From: CAZJWR01 sp964549765
Lineage (GTDB): Bacteria; Zixibacteria; MSB-5A5; GN15; JAAZOE01
NCBI GenBank assembly: GCA_964549765.1
Contig: CAZJWR010000043.1
Coordinates: 1 to 33,590, forward strand
DNA length: 33,590 nt
Reading direction: 5' to 3'
In this document: one piece after another, positions 8,701 through 14,588 of the stretch
How positions within the stretch are numbered: position 1 is the first letter of the stretch
How the letters are laid out: every line of letters starts with the position of its first letter
Made by a program: the position numbers and the translations under genes
The notes under the pieces: generated by a model
Told to the model about the DNA's origin: nothing
Databases searched by the model: none
Seen by the model: the letters and a program-made list of their open reading frames with translations, nothing else

Positions 8701-9089
8701 TGTATACGCTGTATTATTCGACTGACTCAACTTTCGCATCGACCCACACCGTGAACGGCATCGACACCACCACGTATTTTCTGACGACCCAGCTCCCATA
8801 TGGCACTCGATATTTCTGGAAAGTCCGGGCCAACGACCTTTTCGGCGGCCATACGATGAGCACGCAGGTGTACTCCTTCACGACCCTCCTGATGGGCGAC
8901 GCCAACAGCGACGGCAGTATTAATGTCGCCGACGCCGTCTTTCTAATCACCTATGTCTTCAAAAGCGGGCCGGCCCCCGAGCCGCTCGACGCCGGCGATG
9001 CCGACTGCGATGGGAATGTAAATTTGGCCGACGCCGTCAACATTATCAACTTCGTCTTCAAAAACGGGCCCGAACCCGGCTGCATGTAG
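5733..9089 (+). CDS. Secreted multidomain C10-family (streptopain-like) cysteine peptidase with dockerin-like C-terminus
   Basis: This 1118-residue protein starts with a signal peptide (hydrophobic about residues 15-30, cleavage likely after AFA). Residues about 33-130 look like a Spi/I69-type propeptide. The C10 peptidase follows: TSSWHQGYPYNMYCP, then GCVATAMAQ with the catalytic Cys at 216, and HAIVCDGW with the catalytic His at 349, followed by YGWADGH. After it come a CARDB-like segment (about 405-520), a Rossmann-like segment starting ILIVDDDN and resembling a class I amidotransferase fold (about 525-735), and two or more fibronectin-III-like domains. The last about 60 residues are two EF-hand-like dockerin repeats (GDANSDGSINVADAV and GDADCDGNVNLADAV). 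Both catalytic residues are present, so it is probably an active extracellular protease. ATG 5739 is an alternative start. A strong terminator follows. Confidence 0.9.
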   Translation: MYMKLNESRNAGGFTLIALILFVVLSASTAFAELATVKESEQVCRNWLTYIVEQTGNWAGDANPQIASVQELKVNDTVLARYYAISSGGYILVPALRDLPPIKAYSQVSTFDVNDADGVALMFRQIIQQRMELFADVYGSVEAPEPKSGQRLFGIINQQRWDMLSVPSDQFDATVDKAVMEPADGVGPLLTSSWHQGYPYNMYCPMGDGGQCVVGCVATAMAQILWYHQWPPAGQGSHSYWWPGDNSCGGSSPGQTISADFSDPYGYQNISDNVAELSYEVGVAFDMDYGVCGSGAYLSPALSVLPGNFFYHNSITMKYHYQYDDTQWFSLIVNQINQGLPILYGIYSHAIVCDGWRTYLGLSQYHFNYGWADGHTAWYTLDNLYCPWSGCGINSESMVINIIPENGSPWLGSNELSDATYGNGDGVPEAGETVEMYFTIANYGGVGINDVSVNLLVDDQSITVTDGQAYLGTIPARDSVDNSGDPVAFQIPADYVPRIDSFFLEITWDGGAGIDTLAVEKTIGKTPILIVDDDNADTLESIYAHDLQSLRIPYDIWQYTIYQPPDSATMSNYDLVIWLTGDYRPTPLSTNEIDALRTFLDGGGNLFLTGQAIAAQLHGSDSTFLADYLKATYRNTMWIPVLETQPGSLIFDTSASLSIQGAGGASNQTNPDLIQPINGSTGELLYLNQSDYGGVSYAGDYRLIFLSFGYEGIVIDNSRWLDRRRVLKDILDFFQCQKPNGCPVASDLNVDADDPVHMMNHVPTFYWSYSDGESSPQTMYQFQMGTDNDWTVAETWDPGPVAEVDTQLTYAGPELVDGVRYYLRVRVNDGSLWSAWAENNIRMNSAPGAPVAATPSAMQGTTSLNPQLTADNAVDGENDALTYDFEVYSDAALTNLAAAVSGRPQGYPQTSWTINVPLSDDQVYFWRVRASDLYETGAWSDTASFWVNSPNAPPAAVDLVAPEDNAGLPYLQPTFTWTAATDSDPYDQILYTLYYSTDSTFASTHTVNGIDTTTYFLTTQLPYGTRYFWKVRANDLFGGHTMSTQVYSFTTLLMGDANSDGSINVADAVFLITYVFKSGPAPEPLDAGDADCDGNVNLADAVNIINFVFKNGPEPGCM

Positions 9090-9116
9090 CCGTTATCGGA
9101 TCTGGCGCCAGATTAT

Positions 9117-9149
9117 CCGGCCGTGTCCTCCGACACGGCCGGTGTCTTA
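9117..9149 (+). terminator. Strong hairpin terminator after the C10 peptidase gene
   Basis: CCGGCCGTGTC (9117-9127), loop CTCC and GACACGGCCGG (9132-9142) form a perfect 11-bp stem, followed by a pyrimidine-rich stretch TGTCTTATTCC. It sits 28 bases after the stop codon. Confidence 0.75.
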
Positions 9150-9206
9150 TTCCCCCGCCCGCGAATGGTCATAAACCAAATATTCAAGATAATTATAAAA
9201 AAGGGG

Positions 9207-9235
9207 TTGTATGATTTCGGCCCCGACCTTAAATT
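9207..9235 (+). promoter_or_regulatory. Candidate promoter of the thrombospondin-repeat gene
   Basis: TTGTAT (9207-9212), 17-bp spacer and TAAATT (9230-9235), in a locally AT-rich stretch. A consensus ribosome binding site GGAGG lies just before ATG 9312. Confidence 0.4.
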
Positions 9236-9311
9236 AATGCTAGTACTGCATCTTTGACGGTCTGCCTCATTATTCGTTGCGTCTATCTTCAAACCCACGG
9301 GGAGGTATTCT

Positions 9312-11825
9312 ATGTCTGCACTGCCGTATTGTAAGAGAAAGAGGCGCGAAGGGACTCGTGCTATCTTCGGCGGCCTGCTATTCTCTTTGATCTTGTTATT
9401 CACGGTGCCTTTCGCATTGGCGGCCAACCGCGTCGATATTGGTCTCGCCCAGTCGGGAGGAACAACCGCCGAAGATACGATTGTTACCGGCACGCCTTAT
9501 GAATTTCAGATTTCAATCGAAAACGATATTTGGCTCGGGGGAATCCAACTCGGTTTCAAGATTTATTCAGCGAGTGGCGCTACCTGGGGCTGGGATTACC
9601 AAGCCAATGGCTACGGTCCTACCGGCCCGGGAGGCGGATATATCACCGTCGTACCCGGCTGCCGTATGGACCCGACCAGTACCGTCTGGGATTTCACCAA
9701 TCTGCTCGTCACCGAGAGGAATGTCGATGGCATATCTCCGGATACGTTGTTTCCGGGCGCCGTGGCGTTTAATAATGGCATGCCATCAGGTCCGTTGCAA
9801 CACATGATGTCCATGCATTTCACGGCGACCAGTCCGTCGCCCTCGGGCGCGGTGGGGATAATGTGTCTCGATTCCTCCTTTGTTCCGCCCGTCGGCACCT
9901 TTATCTTCACGAATGCAACCGGCGGAACCCTGGTGCCGTTGATCGACGGTCCGTACTGCTGGCCGGTCGCCTATCCCTGTCCCTATGACAGCGACCACGA
10001 CGGTTACGGCGATCCCGGCCATCCCCAAAACGAATGCCCGGTCGATAATTGCCCGTCGGTCTATAATCCTGACCAGGCCGACGCCGATGGTGACGGGGTC
10101 GGCGACGCGTGCGACCCGTGCACCGATCTCGACGGCGACGGTTTCGGCGCCCCGGGATATCCGGCCAATCCCTGTCACACCGATACCGGCCCCGGCACCT
10201 ACAATCCCAATCAGGCCGACGCCGACGGCGACGGCATCGGCGATGTCTGCGATGAATGCACCGATACCGATAACGACGGGTTCGGCGATCCGGGATATCC
10301 GACCAATACCTGCGCCGTAGACAACTGCCCGACGATGTATAATCCGGACCAGGCCGATGGCGACTCGGACGGCTACGGCGACCTCTGTGACAACTGCCCA
10401 GCCGACTACAACCCGGGTCAGGAAAATGCCGACGGCGACGCCTTCGGTGACGTCTGCGACGTCTGCCCCAACGACCAATACAATGATGCCGATGGCGACG
10501 GCCTGTGCGCCGACGCGGACAACTGCCCCAACACGTACAATCCCGGTCAGGAAGACTTCGATCAGGACGGTATTGGCGACGTCTGCGACAACTGCAACGA
10601 CTCCGATCATGACGGATTCGGTAATCCCGGATTTCCCAATAATACCTGCGCCCTGGATAACTGCCCGGATACGTACAATCCCAACCAGGCCGACGCCGAC
10701 GGCGACGGCGTGGGAAATGTCTGCGACGACTGCACCGACACCGATAACGACGGCTTCGGTAATCCCGGCTACCCGGCTAACACCTGCGCGGTGGATAACT
10801 GCCCGACGACATCCAATCCGGGTCAGGAAGATGCCGATCAGGACGGCGTCGGCGACGTCTGCGACAACTGTGCCAGTGATTATAATCCGGGTCAGGAGAA
10901 TGCCGATGGCGACGCCTTCGGCGATGTCTGCGACCCATGCCCCAATGATCAGTATAACGATGCCGACGGTGACGGCTTTTGCGCCGACGCCGACAACTGC
11001 CCCAACGCGTACAATCCCGGTCAGGAGGATTTCGATCAGGACGGCACCGGGGATGTTTGCGACAACTGCACCGACTCTGATGGCGACGGCTATGGCGATC
11101 CCGGATTCCCGAATAATACGTGCGCCCTGGATAACTGCCCCGATACCTACAATCCCAACCAGGCCGATGCGGACGGCGACGGCATTGGGGATGTGTGCGA
11201 CGATTGTACCGATACCGATAACGACGGCTTCGGCAATCCCGGCTATCCGGCCAACACCTGCCAGGTAGACAATTGCCCGACCACGTACAATCCGGGTCAG
11301 GAAGACTATGACGGGGACGGTACCGGCGACGTGTGTGACAACTGCACCGACTCCGATAACGACGGCTACGGCGATCCGGGATTCCCCCAGAATACGTGCC
11401 CGACCGATAACTGCCCGGATAACTATAATCCCAGCCAGGTGGATCATGACGGTGACGGAATCGGTGATGTTTGTGACCCGTGCACTGACCTCGACGGTGA
11501 CGGCTACGGCAATCCCGGCTATCCGGCCAATACCTGCGCTCTCGACAACTGCCCCGACATCTACAATCCGGATCAGGCCGATAGCGACGGCGACGGTATC
11601 GGCGATGCCTGCGCCTATATCTGCGGCGATGCCGACGGCGACGGCGATGTGAATATTGTCGATATCGTCTACATCATCAACTACATCTTCAAGGGTGGTC
11701 CGGAACCTGAGCATTATGAGGCCGCAGATGCGGACGGCGACTTGACAGTCAACATCATCGATGCGATCTACCTCATCGACTACGTCTTCCGGAGTGGACC
11801 GGCACCGATCTGCGAAGGATTTTAA
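9312..11825 (+). CDS. Secreted thrombospondin type-3 repeat protein with dockerin-like C-terminus
   Basis: The 837-residue protein has a signal peptide (hydrophobic segment about residues 20-37, cleavage near ALAAN). A beta-rich N-terminal domain of about 180 residues follows; a cohesin-like fold is possible but not demonstrable by eye. Residues about 220-770 are a long run of calcium-binding thrombospondin type-3 repeats of the form DNCPxxYNPxQxDxDGDGxGDxCD, with acidic and cysteine residues in strict register. The C-terminus is a two-repeat dockerin-like module (GDADGDGDVNIVDIVYIINY and a second copy), matching the end of the preceding peptidase. Within the repeat region a 474-bp block is tandemly duplicated. 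Expected role: cell-surface or extracellular calcium-stabilised stalk or adhesin; exact function unknown. GGAGG precedes the ATG. Confidence 0.88.
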   Translation: MSALPYCKRKRREGTRAIFGGLLFSLILLFTVPFALAANRVDIGLAQSGGTTAEDTIVTGTPYEFQISIENDIWLGGIQLGFKIYSASGATWGWDYQANGYGPTGPGGGYITVVPGCRMDPTSTVWDFTNLLVTERNVDGISPDTLFPGAVAFNNGMPSGPLQHMMSMHFTATSPSPSGAVGIMCLDSSFVPPVGTFIFTNATGGTLVPLIDGPYCWPVAYPCPYDSDHDGYGDPGHPQNECPVDNCPSVYNPDQADADGDGVGDACDPCTDLDGDGFGAPGYPANPCHTDTGPGTYNPNQADADGDGIGDVCDECTDTDNDGFGDPGYPTNTCAVDNCPTMYNPDQADGDSDGYGDLCDNCPADYNPGQENADGDAFGDVCDVCPNDQYNDADGDGLCADADNCPNTYNPGQEDFDQDGIGDVCDNCNDSDHDGFGNPGFPNNTCALDNCPDTYNPNQADADGDGVGNVCDDCTDTDNDGFGNPGYPANTCAVDNCPTTSNPGQEDADQDGVGDVCDNCASDYNPGQENADGDAFGDVCDPCPNDQYNDADGDGFCADADNCPNAYNPGQEDFDQDGTGDVCDNCTDSDGDGYGDPGFPNNTCALDNCPDTYNPNQADADGDGIGDVCDDCTDTDNDGFGNPGYPANTCQVDNCPTTYNPGQEDYDGDGTGDVCDNCTDSDNDGYGDPGFPQNTCPTDNCPDNYNPSQVDHDGDGIGDVCDPCTDLDGDGYGNPGYPANTCALDNCPDIYNPDQADSDGDGIGDACAYICGDADGDGDVNIVDIVYIINYIFKGGPEPEHYEAADADGDLTVNIIDAIYLIDYVFRSGPAPICEGF
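10389..11336 (+). repeat. Two imperfect tandem copies of a 474-bp higher-order unit inside the thrombospondin repeats
   Basis: Copy 1 (10389-10862) and copy 2 (10863-11336) each encode 158 residues with the same order of sub-repeats, including the odd CPNDQYNDADGDG segment that occurs once per copy. They differ at scattered codons, mostly synonymous or conservative. This indicates a past in-frame segmental duplication on top of the basic type-3 repeats. Confidence 0.8.
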
Positions 11826-11843
11826 CGTAACGACCTAGCGAGG

Positions 11844-11877
11844 AATAAGCCGGGCAATTGCCCGGCTTATTTCTTTT
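11844..11877 (+). terminator. Rho-independent terminator after the thrombospondin-repeat gene
   Basis: AATAAGCCGGGC (11844-11855) pairs perfectly with GCCCGGCTTATT (11860-11871) around AATT and is followed by TCTTTT. It begins 19 bases after the stop. Confidence 0.8.
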
Positions 11878-11974
11878 GGGGGATCAGACCGGCACAGGGC
11901 GCGAAAAAGGCAGCCAAATATTCGCGATCGGAGCGGGGACAAAAAACAATACCGCCTGCGATATGTTTAGAACG

Positions 11975-11980
11975 TATAAT
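11975..11980 (+). promoter_or_regulatory. Candidate -10 element of the double-receiver gene
   Basis: An exact TATAAT lies 50 bases before ATG 12031. No good -35 sequence is seen 16-18 bases upstream. The implied start near 11987 leaves almost no leader for ATG 11998, mildly favouring ATG 12031. Confidence 0.3.
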
Positions 11981-12030
11981 ATATTGCACACGACATAATG
12001 TTCACCGTTCTTTTTTCGCCCAAATTAGAA

Positions 12031-12783
12031 ATGCGAGCCAGAATTCTTATCATAGCGGAACGCGCGGAACAAGTCGCGTTATTGTCGGAAGCGCTCGAGT
12101 CGGATGGACACGCGGTGACAATCACCGAAAGCGCCGAAGAGATCCGACGGCTGCTGGCAAATCGCGCTGCGGATTTGGTCATCGTCGATATCGGCGCCGG
12201 CCCTGCCGCCGAAAGCGGGTTTGTTGAGAGTCTCAAGAATGATTTTCCCGATCTTCCCCTCATCTGTATCACCGGTTCCACGCCCACGCTTCCGGGCAAA
12301 ATCGATGTCGGCCCGCATGATACGCTTGTCTCCAAGCCATTCAGAATAAGCCACATAGAAGACATTATTGACAAACTGCTTGATGTGACTCCGGACCGGT
12401 GGAAGGAATCCGGCCCGGCCATTCTGGTGGTCGACGACGATGAATTGTTCAGGAACGTGCTGGTGCGTTCTCTTCGGCTCTCCGGGTACGCCGCCCAGCA
12501 GACGGATAACGGTCGCACCGCCCTCGAAATAATCAAGACCGGGAATATCTGGGCCGTTATCGCCGATATCAATATGCCCGACGTCGACGGTATCAGTCTG
12601 ATGAGAATGATCAAAAGAGATCGGCCGGGAATTCCGATTATCCTGATAACCGGGTACTATTCCAGCGATGAGTGGTCGGAGAAATCGGACGTTTCCCCTG
12701 ATGGTTTCCTCATGAAACCGTTTAAAGCGCAACAGATTGACAAGATTATCGAAACTATTGCTCGAAAGCGTCGGTTACAGTAG
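12031..12783 (+). CDS. Response regulator with two receiver domains (first degenerate)
   Basis: About 250 residues comprise two CheY-like receiver domains and no output domain. The C-terminal receiver is complete: acidic triad D135-D137 (ILVVDDDE), phospho-acceptor D179 (ADINMPDVDG), Thr 207 (LITGYY) and Lys 229 (LMKPFK). The N-terminal receiver keeps an Asp at position 53 (VIVDIG) and Lys 102 (VSKPF), but its acidic pair is replaced (ILIIAERAEQ), so it probably cannot be phosphorylated normally. MRARILII is the usual start of a receiver domain, so I chose ATG 12031; an upstream in-frame ATG at 11998 would add eleven residues. It lies just upstream of a phosphatase/kinase pair and could be part of that circuit, but it has its own promoter-like element and no histidine kinase is in the window. 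Confidence 0.85.
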   Translation: MRARILIIAERAEQVALLSEALESDGHAVTITESAEEIRRLLANRAADLVIVDIGAGPAAESGFVESLKNDFPDLPLICITGSTPTLPGKIDVGPHDTLVSKPFRISHIEDIIDKLLDVTPDRWKESGPAILVVDDDELFRNVLVRSLRLSGYAAQQTDNGRTALEIIKTGNIWAVIADINMPDVDGISLMRMIKRDRPGIPIILITGYYSSDEWSEKSDVSPDGFLMKPFKAQQIDKIIETIARKRRLQ

Positions 12784-12866
12784 CATCCGCCCGCAGTCGC
12801 CGACGTGCTCCGTGATACGCCCCGGATAAATCTTGGAAAGCGTCGGCGAAAAACCGGTATCAGTAA

Positions 12867-12895
12867 TTGAGTTTTTTATAGAAACGTATTATACT
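12867..12895 (+). promoter_or_regulatory. Predicted promoter of the phosphatase-kinase operon
   Basis: TTGAGT (12867-12872), 17-bp spacer and TATACT (12890-12895). The implied start near 12902 places the TTG at 12909 too close to the RNA end and supports ATG 12930 as the start of the next gene. Confidence 0.5.
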
Positions 12896-12929
12896 GGCGG
12901 ATTGGAACTTGCGAATTGGCGAGAGAATC

Positions 12930-14588
12930 ATGCTAAAATTGGTAGGGAATGACACCCAACGGTACTATGCTTGGGACCTCGAACCCGGCACATATCTTAT
13001 CGGCCGCCTGTCGGAAACATCGGTCTGCGATCTCGCAATAAACGACCGGACGGTATCCCGGCGACACGCCAGTTTGGAGATTTCTTCGGACTGCTCCCGG
13101 TGCAGCGTCACCGATCTGTACAGCCATAACGGCACCATGGTCAACGGCCGCAGAATCACCGGGCAGGTCGAGATCAAGCTCGGGGACCATCTCCAGTTCG
13201 GGAGCACCGAGTTCAAACTGATCGACGATTCCATCCCTGTTGCCCAGAGTTCCCGTCCGACCAAGACACTTCTGACCGATCAGGACCCCGAACGTTCCGT
13301 AATGATGTCGATGGAGGAAATCCGCAAGCCGCTACCGTCGCGGGTCGTGGACCTTCCCGAACTCCTGCCGACGCTGTTCAACATGGCCCGGATGCTGGTG
13401 CTGCCGGAACCGAAGGAATCGATGCTCGAGCGGACGCTGCAACTCATCACGACCATTATTCCGGCCGACCGCCTGGCCGTGCTCTTCGTTTCCGATGACA
13501 GCAGCGAAGTCTATACCGGCGCACTCCATCTCCCGGGAGGGAAAGACCCCGGCACATTTACGCTGTCACGGACCATCGTCAACGATATCCTGGCCAATAA
13601 GAACGCTATTCTGATCGACGACGCCCGCGAGGATCCGCGTTTCGCCGATCGTCAATCGATCATCGTTTCCGAATTGAAGTCAGCCATGGCCGTGCCTCTG
13701 CTGGACGAAGACCGCGTCCTCGGCATTCTCTACGCCGATACGACCAATCCCTCGCGCCGTTACAACGACGACTTCCTGAGGCTTTTTGCGACGGTCGGCA
13801 ATATCATCGCTTCTCGGCTGGCCAACTATTCTCTTCTCGAGGAACGCCGCGAGAAAGAGCTGTTCGAGGCCGAACTGGCCCGCGCCTCGCTGATTCAAAA
13901 GACCCTGCTCCCGCTTGAATTGCCGGAAATTTCCGGCTATTCGATCGAGGCCTTTCAGGAACAATGCCGGGCCGTCGGCGGCGATCTCTACGACGTCGCC
14001 GCCCTGCCCGACGGCCGCATCCTCTTTCTGGTGGCCGACGTCAGCGGCAAGGGCATGGGGGCCGCGCTGCTGATGTCCAATATTCTCGCCTCCTTCCGTA
14101 TCCTCTACGCCGGCGACAGCTTCGATCTCACGCGCGCCGTCAACCAGGTTTCGGCGCAGTTGTTCCGGCACAGCGCTTCCGAACATTTCGCCACCCTGCT
14201 GGTTGGGCTGCTGGATGCCGAAAATGATTCCCTGACGTTCGTCAACGCCGGACACAATCCGCCGCTTCTGGTGCGAAGCGACGGCAGCATCGAACAGATC
14301 GAAGCCTCCGGCATCATGATCGGCGCCTTCGACTACAGCGGTTGGTCCGAAAGCACCTCCCGCCTCTCCCCCGGCGATTTCCTGATAGTCTTCACCGACG
14401 GCGTCACCGAGGCGGAACGGGGCGAGGATCGTTACTCCGACGAACGTCTCGAGGAACTGCTCGTTACGATCCGGGACAAAACCCCGCGCGAGATCGCCGT
14501 TGAAATCATGAAAGACGTGGAGCGGTTCGTTGAGGATACCCCCCGCTCTGACGATATCACCATGTTGATAATAAAGAGGAATGCCTGA
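12930..14588 (+). CDS. FHA-GAF-PP2C (RsbU/SpoIIE-type) serine phosphatase
   Basis: The 552-residue protein has three domains. An N-terminal FHA phosphothreonine-binding domain (about 1-100) has R26, S43, H46 and N67-G68 in place (IGR, VSRRHA, HNGT). A GAF sensor domain spans about 145-300 (EDPRFADRQ, VPLLDEDRVLGILYAD). After a short coiled linker comes a PP2C phosphatase of the RsbU/SpoIIE class (about 330-552) with metal ligands in GGDLYD (D352) and VADVSGKG (D370), plus AGHNPP, FTDGVTE and SDDITM. Such proteins dephosphorylate anti-sigma antagonists or kinase substrates in response to the GAF signal. The TGA overlaps the ATG of the Ser/Thr kinase gene (TGATG), and the FHA domain is a natural reader of phosphothreonines made by that kinase. 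Cytoplasmic; no signal or membrane segments. Confidence 0.92.
   Translation: MLKLVGNDTQRYYAWDLEPGTYLIGRLSETSVCDLAINDRTVSRRHASLEISSDCSRCSVTDLYSHNGTMVNGRRITGQVEIKLGDHLQFGSTEFKLIDDSIPVAQSSRPTKTLLTDQDPERSVMMSMEEIRKPLPSRVVDLPELLPTLFNMARMLVLPEPKESMLERTLQLITTIIPADRLAVLFVSDDSSEVYTGALHLPGGKDPGTFTLSRTIVNDILANKNAILIDDAREDPRFADRQSIIVSELKSAMAVPLLDEDRVLGILYADTTNPSRRYNDDFLRLFATVGNIIASRLANYSLLEERREKELFEAELARASLIQKTLLPLELPEISGYSIEAFQEQCRAVGGDLYDVAALPDGRILFLVADVSGKGMGAALLMSNILASFRILYAGDSFDLTRAVNQVSAQLFRHSASEHFATLLVGLLDAENDSLTFVNAGHNPPLLVRSDGSIEQIEASGIMIGAFDYSGWSESTSRLSPGDFLIVFTDGVTEAERGEDRYSDERLEELLVTIRDKTPREIAVEIMKDVERFVEDTPRSDDITMLIIKRNA

Noticed and set aside
5733..9089. Gingipain-type (C25) peptidase
   Set aside because: The catalytic motif GCVATAMAQ with its WHQGYPYN context and downstream HAIVCDGW is that of family C10, not C25.
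10389..11336. Possible CRISPR-like or minisatellite array
   Set aside because: The repeats are in frame, encode thrombospondin type-3 modules, and have no constant repeat with variable spacers.
9786..11714. 642-residue open frame on the minus strand opposite the thrombospondin-repeat gene
   Set aside because: It is an artefact of the periodic GAC/GGC-rich coding strand. It reads as a monotonous Val/Ile/Gly/Ala sequence without domain features, and the plus strand has a signal peptide, ribosome binding site and recognisable repeats.
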